DNA of 64,000 bases, from contig JAKSDO010000099.1 of assembly GCA_022360055.1 (NCBI GenBank), forward strand, positions 38,492 to 102,491. Direction: 5' to 3'. The notes beneath the pieces are model-generated. The model had not been told where the DNA came from. It saw only the letters and a program-made list of their open reading frames with translations, and made no database searches. The DNA is from Cytophagales bacterium (GTDB lineage: Bacteria > Bacteroidota > Bacteroidia > Cytophagales > Cyclobacteriaceae). Position 1 is the stretch's first letter. Each line of letters starts with the position of its first letter. Positions 1 through 9,629 of this stretch are shown piece after piece. Both the position numbers and the translations under genes were made by a program.

Positions 1-1306
1 TGTGGTCGGCAGCAAGCCAGTAAGGTTGCGAATACGCCGCTTTTTGGGGGATCGTTACCACTGCTTTTAATTCCTGTTTATTGTTGTTCTTCAGTTCAAC
101 GTCAAATCTTGACCCGACACCTACCGATTTAAAGACCACCTTTTTTAAAGTTATATTTACATTTGATCGATTTATCGCCTCAATTTCCAGGTTGACTTTT
201 TGCCCCGGGTGAGCGGAAAAATCATTGGCTTTTACTTCCAGAAACAGTCCGGTTATCGCATATATCAATTCGTTGACTTCTTCCTGTTTTTTATTCTTCC
301 AGAAGTCGTCATCGATCCCTTCAATTTTTTGATACAGCACCAGGAGCCGGTCAACAATTTTCTCCGGGTTCACAGGATCGAAATCCTTTAAAATTTCATC
401 AATGTAATCCTCGATCTGTTTGCCCCCATCTACTCTATTCCAGCTTATATCAATATGCTCAAAAATATCTTCCCCGGCTTTTTCCCCTTTTTCAAATTGT
501 AAATAATCCATTTGAATGCCCCTGTTTCCCGTTGCGCCGAAGCCCTGGCTTCTGTGGCTGCTGCGACTTTGGGCAGCAATTTCGGAATAGGATTCACCTA
601 ACAGATGATTATACATCCCGATATCATATCCGATCAGTTCCGATACATCTTTTTGATAATCGCTCTTCCGCCAAAAATAAGCATTCCAATACAAGGATGC
701 GGGCTGCCATGGCTTCAGATACAGGAGCTGCTCCGGATATTTTGTTTCATCCCCGGCCAGGTCAAATGCTTCACCTGCAAGAATGGCCGAAGCGGTATGA
801 TGCCCGTGCGTGGTCCCCGGCACCGTATTAAACCTGGTAATGATTACATCCGGTCGAAATTTTCGAATTACCCAAACGAGGTCCCCGAGAACCTCTTCCT
901 TATCCCATATCTTAAAAGTTTCATCCGGATGCTTGGAATATCCAAAGTCGACCGCACGGCTGAAGAACTGTTGTCCACGATCAATTTTTCTGGCTTCCAA
1001 TAATTCCTGGGTCCGGATCACTCCCAATTCCTCGCGTATTTCGGAGCCTATCAAATTTTGTCCTCCATCTCCCCGGGTAAATGAAAAATATGCAGTATTT
1101 ACTTTTTTTTCATTTGCCATATATGTGATCAGTCTCGTATTTTCGTCATCCGGGTGAGCAGCGACGTAAAGCACATTGCCCAGGACTTTTAATTTTTGCA
1201 ATTTGATTTGAATATCAGCGCTGTTGAACCTCCTCGGCTTCTGTGCATTCGAATCGATGCCAACTGATAAAATCACAGGAATGCATAGGATCAGAAATCT
1301 TTTCAC
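1..1306 (-). CDS. PIG-L family deacetylase, secreted (partial, 3' end off the left edge)
   Basis: A minus-strand frame stays open from a GTG at 1306 to the window edge, about 435 codons. A hydrophobic signal peptide (FLILCIPVILSV, then SNAQ) supports the GTG start and an exported or periplasmic protein. The zinc deacetylase signature AAHPDDE lies near residue 50, and the matching HGHHTAS motif near residue 180. These are the metal and catalytic residues of PIG-L/LmbE enzymes, which remove N-acetyl groups from GlcNAc-type substrates. Bacteroidota homologues of about 800 residues carry a long beta-rich C-terminal half; its beginning is visible here (NLEIEAINRSNVNITLKKV). The substrate cannot be inferred. 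It is divergent from the downstream histidine-kinase-like gene. Confidence 0.9.
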   Translation of the reverse strand, partial: MKRFLILCIPVILSVGIDSNAQKPRRFNSADIQIKLQKLKVLGNVLYVAAHPDDENTRLITYMANEKKVNTAYFSFTRGDGGQNLIGSEIREELGVIRTQELLEARKIDRGQQFFSRAVDFGYSKHPDETFKIWDKEEVLGDLVWVIRKFRPDVIITRFNTVPGTTHGHHTASAILAGEAFDLAGDETKYPEQLLYLKPWQPASLYWNAYFWRKSDYQKDVSELIGYDIGMYNHLLGESYSEIAAQSRSSHRSQGFGATGNRGIQMDYLQFEKGEKAGEDIFEHIDISWNRVDGGKQIEDYIDEILKDFDPVNPEKIVDRLLVLYQKIEGIDDDFWKNKKQEEVNELIYAITGLFLEVKANDFSAHPGQKVNLEIEAINRSNVNITLKKVVFKSVGVGSRFDVELKNNNKQELKAVVTIPQKAAYSQPYWLAADH

Positions 1307-1584
1307 ATCAAGATACTTTAATATTCGTGCGCTAATTAAGCTAAATGAAATAGCAAGACAAAATATAAACGTATCTGAATTGCGAACTATTTCTAAAAAA
1401 AATAACATTTATCCATAAAGTTTAACAACAAATTATAGGAGTTAATCAAAAAGGCATTTTAGAATGAATCTAATTTTTATTTGTAATTTCAAATAAAAAT
1501 ATTTTGTATATACGGAGAAATGATCATTATTGTACTTTAATTACATATTTTTTAAATTATTAAATTTTTGTAGGCTGTGGGAAG

Positions 1585-3183
1585 ATGAAAAGGTTGATCA
1601 ACTTTTTTCTATATAGATATCCGCAAAAAGATTATATTGAATTTTCCCAGGCAAGGTTAACACTCAATTTTTGCCTGATCACTTCATTTTTTTCCTTACT
1701 TTATGTAGCCATAGCCTACCTGATCGATTTCCGGGCATCCGTTTTGATTATGTCCGTACTATGGGTGTTGTTTCTTTTATTGGCGTTTCTTATAAGGCTG
1801 GGCATCTCGCTGAAAATCATCTCATCTATCTATTTACTTCTCAGCTATATTTCGGCAATAATTCTGATTTATTTCTCCGGCATGATCTATTCGAGCATTT
1901 TGCCCTGGTTATCCTTCATTCCATTGGCAGCGCTTGTATTGCAAAGCAAAAGGACGTCGTTTATATGGCTTGGCGTTTGTTTCTTTTCCATATTCGGTTT
2001 TGCGCTGATGCAGGAAAACGTTTCAAATACTGAGGTGAGATATAGCAAGGAATACGAAGTGTGGTTTTTTGCGGGCGTATATAGTGGCCTTGCGGGAATT
2101 ATTCTGGTTCTTTCCATGATATTTCAAAAGGCCAAAGATCATGTCCTTAAAACCGTGGTGCAGAGAAATCAACTGATTTCCTCCATTAATTTCGAATTGA
2201 AGCACAAGAATGATGAGATACTTGCTCAAAACGAAGAATTACAGCAGCAAAAAGAGGAGATCATGGCTCAAAGAGAGTTTATAGAAACCAAGAACCGCGA
2301 GTTGCTGGTAGTTCAGGATGAGTTGAATACGCTCATTGAGAAACTTACAATTACACAAAATACACTGGCAAGCAGGGAGGCCGAATATAAAAGCGTACTG
2401 GATTCGATTTACAATACCCAACTGCTTGTAGGCGAGTTTGACCTGGAGGGCAACACAATAAAGATCAGCCCGAAAGCGCTTAAATTTTTCCAAATCGAAG
2501 AAGAAGGAATCATTGGTAAGCCCATTGACAATATTGGGAAAAAAGTGCGGTTGGAAATTAAAAACGGACCCGATTTCCACGGTGTCATTCAGGAAATCAT
2601 AAAAGGGAACAGTTCAAATCACGAAGCCGTGATGTACATCAATGGTAAAGAGCACTGGCTCAAAGAGAATTATTTTGCCGTTTTAGACAATAGGGGAAAA
2701 CCGCTCAAAGGCATGATCATTTCCCAGGACATCACTCAGATAAAAAACCAGCAAAGAGAAATTGAGGCCCTGAACAAAGACCTTAAGAGTAAACTTTCGA
2801 AAATTGAAAGGCAAAATATTCAGCTCGCCAGTCAACAGAAAGAAATCGAATTGATCAATCAGGAACTAAAACTGAGTAACGATGAGATTAAAAATATAAA
2901 TCAATCCCTTGAGCAGCGGGTAGAAGAAAGGACAAAAAATCTGGAGCAAAAGAATAAACAACTCACGGAATATGCTTACATCAATGCGCATCTTTTGAGA
3001 GGACCTCTCTGCAGCATTTTAGGGCTTGTCCGGTTGATGGAAGCCAATAAGCCCGAAGATTCCTCATCGATCGTGATGCACATGAAGAAATCGTCTCAGG
3101 AGCTGCAACAGGTTGTGGATAAAATTACCTCAGCTATTGAAAAAGGAGCACATTTCGACAGGAATTTGATTTATAAAAAATAG
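1585..3183 (+). CDS. Membrane PAS/coiled-coil histidine-kinase-like protein lacking the ATPase domain
   Basis: The 532-residue protein has about six hydrophobic membrane segments in residues 15-190, a long glutamine/glutamate-rich coiled coil (about 195-265), a PAS-like segment (about 268-385), a second coiled coil, and a dimerisation/phospho-acceptor helix pair at the C terminus. The H-box reads YINAHLLRGPLCSILGL with the acceptor His near residue 469, matching the SHNLRxPL type of Bacteroidota kinases. The protein stops about 63 residues later, so the N, G1 and G2 boxes of a HATPase domain are absent. No such domain follows in the next 300 bases, which hold purU. It may be phosphorylated by another kinase or act as a dimeric sensor. 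purU starts 10 bases downstream and may be cotranscribed. Confidence 0.85.
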   Translation: MKRLINFFLYRYPQKDYIEFSQARLTLNFCLITSFFSLLYVAIAYLIDFRASVLIMSVLWVLFLLLAFLIRLGISLKIISSIYLLLSYISAIILIYFSGMIYSSILPWLSFIPLAALVLQSKRTSFIWLGVCFFSIFGFALMQENVSNTEVRYSKEYEVWFFAGVYSGLAGIILVLSMIFQKAKDHVLKTVVQRNQLISSINFELKHKNDEILAQNEELQQQKEEIMAQREFIETKNRELLVVQDELNTLIEKLTITQNTLASREAEYKSVLDSIYNTQLLVGEFDLEGNTIKISPKALKFFQIEEEGIIGKPIDNIGKKVRLEIKNGPDFHGVIQEIIKGNSSNHEAVMYINGKEHWLKENYFAVLDNRGKPLKGMIISQDITQIKNQQREIEALNKDLKSKLSKIERQNIQLASQQKEIELINQELKLSNDEIKNINQSLEQRVEERTKNLEQKNKQLTEYAYINAHLLRGPLCSILGLVRLMEANKPEDSSSIVMHMKKSSQELQQVVDKITSAIEKGAHFDRNLIYKK

Positions 3184-3193
3184 AACGGACCAA

Positions 3194-4024
3194 ATGCATT
3201 ACATCCTTAAAATCGATTGCCCTGATCAGAAGGGTCTTGTTCACAAAGTCTCCGGGATATTGTATGACTTCGGATTGAACATCGTAGAAAACGAAGAATT
3301 TGTAGATCATGTAAACAATCATTTTTTCATGCGGTCGGAAGTCGTCGGGGAGCTTGACAGAGCGGAGGCATTTAATAAGCTAAGCACTTCTCTGCCCGAC
3401 AATGCAAACATTCAGCTTCATGAGAAAAGAAAGAAGGACATCGTCGTATTTGCAACCAAAGAATACCACTGCATCGGCGATCTTCTTGTAAGACATCATT
3501 TTGGGGAATTAAAGGCAAACATTCTGGCCATTGTAAGTAATCACGATCATCTTAGAGGTTTCTGCGATAAATTTGAGTTGCCTTTTTATCGTATATCCGC
3601 GGAAGGCATGGAACGCGAAGAGCATGAGTCCAAGGTGCTTGGCGTATTGGATCAATACAATCCCGAATTTTTGGTTTTGGCCAAATACATGCGTATTCTT
3701 ACCCCGAAATTCACCAGTCATTTCAGAAATCGGATCATCAACATTCACCACTCTTTTTTACCGGCATTTATCGGGGCAAAACCGTATCTGCAGGCATATA
3801 GTCGCGGAGTCAAATTGATTGGCGCAACTGCTCACTTTGTAAACGACAATCTCGACGAAGGGCCCATCATTACCCAGGACGTGATTCACACAAATCACAA
3901 AAGCGATGCAAAAATGATGGCAAAAGCCGGCAGAGACGTAGAAAAAATTGTGCTTTCTAATGCTTTAAAATTGGTTTTCGATGATCGCGTATTTGTTTTT
4001 AACAATAAAACGATCGTTCTTTAA
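3194..4024 (+). CDS. purU: Formyltetrahydrofolate deformylase
   Basis: PurU hydrolyses 10-formyl-THF to THF and formate, supplying formate for purine synthesis and balancing one-carbon pools. The 276-residue length matches the family (about 280). An N-terminal ACT-like regulatory domain (LKIDCPDQKGLVHKVSGILYD) is followed by a formyltransferase fold. The catalytic region contains NIHHSFLPAF and, further on, NDNLDEGPII, giving the Asn-His-Asp triad of formyl transferases and hydrolases. It starts 10 bases after the kinase-like gene. The next gene is convergent, and the 238-base gap after it shows nothing I recognise. Confidence 0.95.
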   Translation: MHYILKIDCPDQKGLVHKVSGILYDFGLNIVENEEFVDHVNNHFFMRSEVVGELDRAEAFNKLSTSLPDNANIQLHEKRKKDIVVFATKEYHCIGDLLVRHHFGELKANILAIVSNHDHLRGFCDKFELPFYRISAEGMEREEHESKVLGVLDQYNPEFLVLAKYMRILTPKFTSHFRNRIINIHHSFLPAFIGAKPYLQAYSRGVKLIGATAHFVNDNLDEGPIITQDVIHTNHKSDAKMMAKAGRDVEKIVLSNALKLVFDDRVFVFNNKTIVL

Positions 4025-4262
4025 TAAAGCTCACTTGAAAGATTTACGGAATTTTTCCGGCGTGCAGACAGACACCTTCCGGGCCGATAAAGCCTACATA
4101 CTGAGCGCTATTACGTGAGCGTAAGGTTGTTGTGAAAATTTAAATCCGGGAACTCCCGACTTGGGTCACAGTGCTTAACGCCTTATCGGGGTATCGCAGA
4201 TAAAATCAATGCCTTACAAAGATCGCTCTGGAATTTTGACGGATTGATATGAATCATCCGGG

Positions 4263-5054
4263 TTAATCTTCATTTGCCGGCTTCCCGATCGTTGCGAGAA
4301 TACCTCCATCGACATACAATATGTGCCCGTTTACAAAATCACTGGCTCCGGAGGATAAAAATACGGCCGACCCGATCAATTCTTCAGGCGTCCCCCATCT
4401 TCCCGCAGGTGTTCTGTTGACTATAAAATCATTAAATGCGCTGCCTTGTTTTCTCAGTGGAGCCGTAAGTTTTGTCGCAAAATAACCCGGACCGATACCG
4501 TTGACCTGGATGTTGTGCTTCGCCCATTCCACGGCCATATTTTGAGTGAGCATTTTAAGTCCTCCTTTGGAAGCCGCATAGGCACTGACCGAATCCCGTC
4601 CCAGCTCGCTCATCAAAGAGCAAATATTAATAATTTTACCGGATTTCCTTTCCATCATTCTTTTGGCGACTGCCCTCGAAACTATAAAAGGCCCGAGAAG
4701 ATTTATGTCGACGTTTTGCTTAAACTTCTCAACGGGCATATCTGCCGCCTTCCATCGAATGTTTACTCCTGCGTTGTTAACAAGTATATCGATTGGTCCC
4801 AGATCCCTTTCAATTTCTTTGATTTTTGTTTCTACCTCAGATGCATTTGTGACGTCAAACAAAGCGCCGTTGCACGAGATTCCCTGAATTGAAAATTCGC
4901 GCACCACCGCATCCAATTTATCTTGTGATGATCTTCCGTTTATAATTACCTTTGCATTTGCACGGCCCAAACCACGCGCAATAGCCTTTCCCAATCCGTC
5001 CGTACTGCCGGTGATCAACGCTATTCTTCCGGATAAATCAAACAGGTTTGCCAT
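4263..5054 (-). CDS. SDR family oxidoreductase, gluconate 5-dehydrogenase-like
   Basis: This is a 263-residue classical short-chain dehydrogenase. The nucleotide-binding motif TGSTDGLG is at residues 15-22, NNAG is near 93-96, and the catalytic Ser146, Tyr159 and Lys163 lie in ICSLMSEL and YAASK. The spacing and the C-terminal VDGGILA match the gluconate 5-dehydrogenase branch (IdnO-like, NAD(P)-linked oxidation of a sugar acid). It starts only 2 bases after the stop of the cytochrome c/sugar dehydrogenase-like gene, so the two are almost certainly one transcript and may act on the same sugar or sugar acid. The exact substrate is inferred from similarity alone. Confidence 0.88.
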   Translation of the reverse strand: MANLFDLSGRIALITGSTDGLGKAIARGLGRANAKVIINGRSSQDKLDAVVREFSIQGISCNGALFDVTNASEVETKIKEIERDLGPIDILVNNAGVNIRWKAADMPVEKFKQNVDINLLGPFIVSRAVAKRMMERKSGKIINICSLMSELGRDSVSAYAASKGGLKMLTQNMAVEWAKHNIQVNGIGPGYFATKLTAPLRKQGSAFNDFIVNRTPAGRWGTPEELIGSAVFLSSGASDFVNGHILYVDGGILATIGKPANED

Positions 5055-5056
5055 AA

Positions 5057-6751
5057 TTAATCCAGGGAGGCTCGTACATTGGCGACTTCGTCGGTATGTA
5101 TCTCAGAGGCATCATTCCCAAAACTTTTGCGGACAAAGGTAAGCACATCCGCAATTTGCCGATCGGACAAAAATGCATGTGAGGCCATCACATTCTGGTA
5201 TATTTCTCCCTGGATCTCAACCGGTTCGCTCAATCCTTGCAGGATCACCCTGATGAGTCGCTCTTTGTCCCCTAACACCCAATCCGTTCCCGTAAGCGGA
5301 GGATTCATACCCGGAGCTCCTTTCCCGTTACTCATGTGACACGGGAGGCAATAACTGTCATACACGGCTTTTCCGGACAGCAATGATTCATCGGTCTCCG
5401 ATGATAAATCGGTGGTTTCACCTCGATCATATGTAGGAGCCGAACCTACGGTTTTCTTAATTCCATCCGGATAATACATGATTCGCCAAATCCTGCCCAC
5501 CTGAGAATCAACCACATAAAGTGATCCGTCCGGCCCTTCTGCCAGGCCGCAAGGCCTGTACACCGCATCTCCGGCACTCTCCAGCGGTTTCGGACCTTTG
5601 AAGCCATCCGCAAAGATCTCCCAGTTTCCCGAGGGTCTTCCGTTTTTCATGGGAACGAAAACTACATTATACCCGGCCTGATCATGTCCCAGCCGATTCC
5701 AGGATCCGTGCCAGGCAATGAAAGCTCCATTCTTATACTTCTCCGGGAATTGATTCCCCTGGTAAAACAACAGGTCATTCGGCCCCCAGTGTCCGGGAAA
5801 AGCCAATATCGGATCTTTTATGCCCTCGCATCGCCGAGTCGATCTGCCATCTCCGCCGTATTCGGGATTCAACAGCTTTTTACTTTGAAATGTATCCCAG
5901 TAACAATACGGCCAGCCAAAATCGTCCCCTTCTTCCACTTCAAGAAATTCCTCGGCAGGCAGATCCAGGTTCTGTTCTTCGGTGTAGTATTCCGGCCAGA
6001 ATCTGTGCAGGTCATCCCGGCCGTGCTGCAACGCAAACAACTTGTCGACCTCCGTATTCCACTCCAACGCCACTGCATTTCGAATTCCTGTGGCATACCT
6101 GTTGGAGATGTCCTGCTTTTGGTGCAACTTATTTTCATCAAAAATCCAAATTCCCGCACGGGTCTCCAGTTCGACACACGGGTCCACCCCCGGCGAACCT
6201 TTGGTTCTTTTTTCTTCCTGGCAGGCATTTGATTCGGAACCGACATTTACAAGCATGTTCCCTTTTCCGTCAAACGCAAAAGGTTTTTCCATGTGTCCGC
6301 TTCCATCCACCAGGTGTACCAGGGTATCGATGCGACCGGAAGGCAATAATCTGTCCGGATGCACAGGAGATCGATAAACTTCTGTCCTGGAAGAATAATA
6401 CAAATACCCATTATGTAATTCGATCCCGGTTCCGGCTACCTTGGAACATCCTTTAATGACATCTGCTCTTCCATCGCCGGATGTATCCCGCAGCGCGATG
6501 ATTCCATAACCTTCGGCCGTGAGCTTTCTCAAGTGAACATAAATATCTCCATGCTCGTTAACCGCCAAATGGCGACCTCTGCCCAAAGAATCGGCAACTA
6601 CAATGGCGCCAAATTTGTCGGGAAGTAATATTCCTCCATTTCCGGTTTCCGGATCAATGACCATACGATCGGGCGTCCGACCGATTTGGCAGGTGTAAAA
6701 CAAAGAAACAAGTAGAAGCGCGTAAGCTGTAGTGCCGGGCAATCGTATCAT
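5057..6751 (-). CDS. Sorbosone/glucose dehydrogenase-like beta-propeller with C-terminal cytochrome c
   Basis: The 564-residue exported protein has an N-terminal hydrophobic signal ending near a Cys (LFYTCQ), possibly but not classically a lipobox. Residues about 40-430 form a six-bladed propeller of the soluble quinoprotein sugar dehydrogenase type (FGWPYCYWD, WHGSWNR, GLAEGPDGSLYVVDS). A class I cytochrome c domain follows, with CLPCH at 468-472 and a likely Met ligand in NVMASHAF. Such fusions oxidise sugars or aldoses in the periplasm and pass electrons to the respiratory chain. The pyrroloquinoline quinone requirement is assumed from the family. It sits in a minus-strand run with trmJ-like and fadD upstream and the SDR directly downstream. 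Confidence 0.85.
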   Translation of the reverse strand: MIRLPGTTAYALLLVSLFYTCQIGRTPDRMVIDPETGNGGILLPDKFGAIVVADSLGRGRHLAVNEHGDIYVHLRKLTAEGYGIIALRDTSGDGRADVIKGCSKVAGTGIELHNGYLYYSSRTEVYRSPVHPDRLLPSGRIDTLVHLVDGSGHMEKPFAFDGKGNMLVNVGSESNACQEEKRTKGSPGVDPCVELETRAGIWIFDENKLHQKQDISNRYATGIRNAVALEWNTEVDKLFALQHGRDDLHRFWPEYYTEEQNLDLPAEEFLEVEEGDDFGWPYCYWDTFQSKKLLNPEYGGDGRSTRRCEGIKDPILAFPGHWGPNDLLFYQGNQFPEKYKNGAFIAWHGSWNRLGHDQAGYNVVFVPMKNGRPSGNWEIFADGFKGPKPLESAGDAVYRPCGLAEGPDGSLYVVDSQVGRIWRIMYYPDGIKKTVGSAPTYDRGETTDLSSETDESLLSGKAVYDSYCLPCHMSNGKGAPGMNPPLTGTDWVLGDKERLIRVILQGLSEPVEIQGEIYQNVMASHAFLSDRQIADVLTFVRKSFGNDASEIHTDEVANVRASLD

Positions 6752-6792
6752 AATGGTTCTAAAATAAACCGTAAAATACCCTATAAATGAAA

Positions 6793-7476
6793 TTATTCAA
6801 ATTTGCGGTTGAATTTTTTGGCATATGAAAGAAATAATCTGGCATCATCTTCATTTACAGTGGCAATTCGCTCCATTATCCTGTGATATAATATCGAATC
6901 ATCACTAAAATCCAATTTATCCAGTATTTGCCTGGTGCCCGCTTTTAACTCCAGATACAACCGTTCACTTCCACCGGCTCCCTGAGCTTCGGATTTTGAT
7001 CTTACCACAGAAAATACATAGGCATAGAGCATGACGCATTGCCCGAGATTTATGGACGGATAGGGATTGCTCAATGGAATCGACGAGGCGATATCGCACA
7101 GCGCAAGCTCTTCATTTTTCAGTCCGCTTTCCTCGCGGCCAAAAACGATACCCACCTTTGATATTGTATCTCCTTTCTTTTCAACAATTTTCAGAGCCTC
7201 TTCCGGGGTATAATAATCGTATTTTGCGCTTCTTCTTTTTGCGGTGGTCCCGATGATAAAGTCGAGGTCAGCTATTGAGTCGCGGAAGGAATTAAACAGC
7301 GTTGCCTTATCCAGCACATCTTTGGAGCCATGAGCCAACCATACGGCTTTGTCGGCCAAATGGTCCGAAGGATTCACCAGTCTCAATTCATGAAATCCCA
7401 TAGTTTTAATCGCGCGGGCGGCGGCACCGATGTTTTCCGGAACCGCCGGCTCTACCAAAATAAAACTGAGGCTCAT
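6793..7476 (-). CDS. TrmH/SpoU-family RNA 2'-O-methyltransferase, TrmJ-like
   Basis: This 227-residue SPOUT methyltransferase is close to TrmJ, which methylates the 2'-O of tRNA position 32 using AdoMet. Motif 1 is seen in VEPAVPENIGAAARAIKTMG. The knot motifs are VFGREESGLKNEELALCD and SIPLSNPYPSINLGQCVMLYAY, the latter containing the family's S-x-N-L loop. TrmJ assignment rests on the (E)xPxNIGAAARA start and the C-terminal helical extension. It lies between fadD (38-base gap) and the sugar dehydrogenase-like gene (41-base gap), all on the minus strand, with no obvious functional tie to them. Confidence 0.9.
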   Translation of the reverse strand: MSLSFILVEPAVPENIGAAARAIKTMGFHELRLVNPSDHLADKAVWLAHGSKDVLDKATLFNSFRDSIADLDFIIGTTAKRRSAKYDYYTPEEALKIVEKKGDTISKVGIVFGREESGLKNEELALCDIASSIPLSNPYPSINLGQCVMLYAYVFSVVRSKSEAQGAGGSERLYLELKAGTRQILDKLDFSDDSILYHRIMERIATVNEDDARLFLSYAKKFNRKFE

Positions 7477-7514
7477 TTAAGGGACGATTACATTGAAAGG
7501 TTTCAATCGAATTC

Positions 7515-9197
7515 TCAGGTAGACGCTTTCCCCTCTTCCTCCTCTTTGAGAATTCGCCTCAGTATTTTACCGACATTTGATTTTGGCAGTTCCTTCCTGA
7601 ATTCCACCTGCTTTGGTACTTTATAGGAGGTCATGTTTTCCTTACAATAGCTAATGATTTCTTCTTCGGTCAGGGATTCATCCTTCTTTACGATAAACAC
7701 CTTGACCTTTTCCGTAGATTTCGGATCGCTTATTCCGATGGCCCCCACTTCCAAAACTTTCTCATGTGTAGAGATTACATTCTCAATTTCGTTGGGGAAC
7801 ACGTTAAATCCGGAAACATTGATCATTTCTTTCTTTCGGTCCACAATTTTTACAAATCCATCCTCATCGATAAATCCTATATCCCCGGTTTTGAAATATC
7901 CGCGTTGAAACACATTTTCAGTCTCCTCGGGTTTTTCCCAGTACCCCTTCATCACCTGCGGCCCCTTGGCACAGATCTCTCCTGCTTCTCCGACAGGAAC
8001 TTCTTTTCCCTGATCGTTCATTATTTTGATATCCGTGCTCGGCACTGGCAAACCGATCGTGCCGATGCGCTCGGTACCGTCGATCGGGTTGCAGCAAAGT
8101 ACGGGAGATGTCTCGGTAAGACCATAGCCCTCTGCCAACGAGGTTTTGGTAATTTCCTCCCACTTAATCGCGACGGCATCCTGCACGGCCATTCCCCCGC
8201 CGACAGCCACTTTTAGTTGTGAAAAATCAACATTCTTAAACTCTTCCTGATTTAACAGCCCGTTGAACAAAGTATTCACACCGGTCAATACGGAAAACGG
8301 AAATTTCTTGAGTGTCTTGATAAACGAGGGCATGTCGCGCGGGTTGGTAACCAATATATTCGTAGCGCCAATTTTCAACATCGCCAGGCAATTGACGGTT
8401 AAAGCAAAAATATGATACATGGGCAGGGCCGTAATTACTGTTTCTACTCCATCCTTCAATTTCGGCAACATCCAGGCGCTTATTTGCTCCATGTTTGCGA
8501 TGATGTTCCTGTGCGTGAGCATTGCCCCTTTTGAGACTCCGGTGGTACCACCTGTATATTGCAGGAAGGAGATATCTTCGTTGTCAATTTCGTGTCTAAC
8601 AAAATTTCCGGATGCTCCTTTCTTAAGGGCATCATTAAATTTTACGGCTCCTTCAATTTTGTAAGGAGGAACCATCTTTTTTACTTTCTTAACGACAAAG
8701 TTTACCAGGGCCTTTTTAAAACCGCCCAGCATATCCCCGATCTCGGTGATTACAATTGTCTCCAGATCTGTGTCCCCGACTATTTTTTCAAGATTTTGCG
8801 CAAAGTTGGCAAGAATCACCACAGCCTTGACCCGGGCATCTGTAAACTGATGCTTCATTTCCCTTGCAGTATAGAGCGGATTGGTATTTACCACCGTCAA
8901 TCCCGCTCGGATAGAACCAAACGTGGCGACTACCCACTGCAACAAGTTGGGCATTTGAATTGCAATTCGATCTCCTTTTTTTAATCCGGTATGGTTCTGC
9001 AGATAATCGGCAAATTGAGCAGATAGCTTTTCCACTTCGGTAAATGTCAATGTCTTGCCCATGTTTTCGTAGGCAATTTTATCCCCGAACTTGGCGAAGG
9101 ATGTTTCCAATAATTCAATGACTGATCCGTAATTGTCCGGGTTGATCTCTGTTGGGATTCCTTTTGGGTAGTTTTTAAACCAGGGAAAGTCTTGCAT
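7515..9197 (-). CDS. fadD: Long-chain fatty-acid--CoA ligase
   Basis: This 560-residue adenylate-forming enzyme activates free fatty acids to acyl-CoA through an acyl-AMP intermediate. It carries the AMP/ATP P-loop YTGGTTGVSKGAMLTH (about residues 215-230), the A5 motif GYGLTETSP, the A7 motif FKTGDIGFIDEDG and the A8 hinge VDRKKEMINVSGFNVFP. Lys in the C-terminal SNVGKILRR is the expected catalytic lysine. Length and order match bacterial FadD. The ATG at 9197 opens MQDFPWFKNYPKG, typical of the family. It is the first gene of a minus-strand run down to 4263. Confidence 0.95.
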   Translation of the reverse strand: MQDFPWFKNYPKGIPTEINPDNYGSVIELLETSFAKFGDKIAYENMGKTLTFTEVEKLSAQFADYLQNHTGLKKGDRIAIQMPNLLQWVVATFGSIRAGLTVVNTNPLYTAREMKHQFTDARVKAVVILANFAQNLEKIVGDTDLETIVITEIGDMLGGFKKALVNFVVKKVKKMVPPYKIEGAVKFNDALKKGASGNFVRHEIDNEDISFLQYTGGTTGVSKGAMLTHRNIIANMEQISAWMLPKLKDGVETVITALPMYHIFALTVNCLAMLKIGATNILVTNPRDMPSFIKTLKKFPFSVLTGVNTLFNGLLNQEEFKNVDFSQLKVAVGGGMAVQDAVAIKWEEITKTSLAEGYGLTETSPVLCCNPIDGTERIGTIGLPVPSTDIKIMNDQGKEVPVGEAGEICAKGPQVMKGYWEKPEETENVFQRGYFKTGDIGFIDEDGFVKIVDRKKEMINVSGFNVFPNEIENVISTHEKVLEVGAIGISDPKSTEKVKVFIVKKDESLTEEEIISYCKENMTSYKVPKQVEFRKELPKSNVGKILRRILKEEEEGKAST

Positions 9198-9629
9198 TGT
9201 CTTAATAAGATTATGGTTCCAATAATTGAGTAATTCTAAATACTTTAAAAATTTAGAATTTCACAAACAAATTATTAAGGTATTTGCGATGATGTTAATT
9301 AGGAACCCGTCCTAAAACTTGGATGACACACCTAAATTTTGGGCACATGTGCCCATATGGGATAAACACGGCCCCCCATAGGGAAGCACATCCGTTGAAC
9401 TTTTGCGGGTGGGAAAAATCCAAATTCATGAATCAAGACGTCCTGTGCAATGGCCGGTCTCTAAAATGCTGGTTATAGCCTTGACTAAATCTCCCGTCTT
9501 CCGCATAAGGAACATTTTATGCGGAATGGGCTCATGCGGCCAGCGGGCGTCCGCCATCCCGATTATTTAACTGCCTGGACCTGCAATGTAAATAAATTAT
9601 TGGAAATAGTGATAGCCGATATTTACGGC
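9198..9629. other. Gene-free stretch with three inverted repeats
   Basis: No convincing reading frame is present. Two overlapping perfect palindromes occur: GGGCACATGTGCCC at 9341-9354 and CCCATATGGG at 9352-9361, sharing the CCC. A third inverted repeat has 10-base perfect arms TTCCGCATAA (9499-9508) and TTATGCGGAA (9517-9526) around an 8-base loop. None is followed by a T-run, so none is a standard intrinsic terminator. The part nearest 9197 would hold the fadD promoter. Confidence 0.5.

Noticed and set aside
9321..9345. Short similarity between CCTAAATTTTGG at about 9331 and at about 61386.
   Set aside because: Only about a dozen bases match and the flanks differ, so it does not support a repeat.
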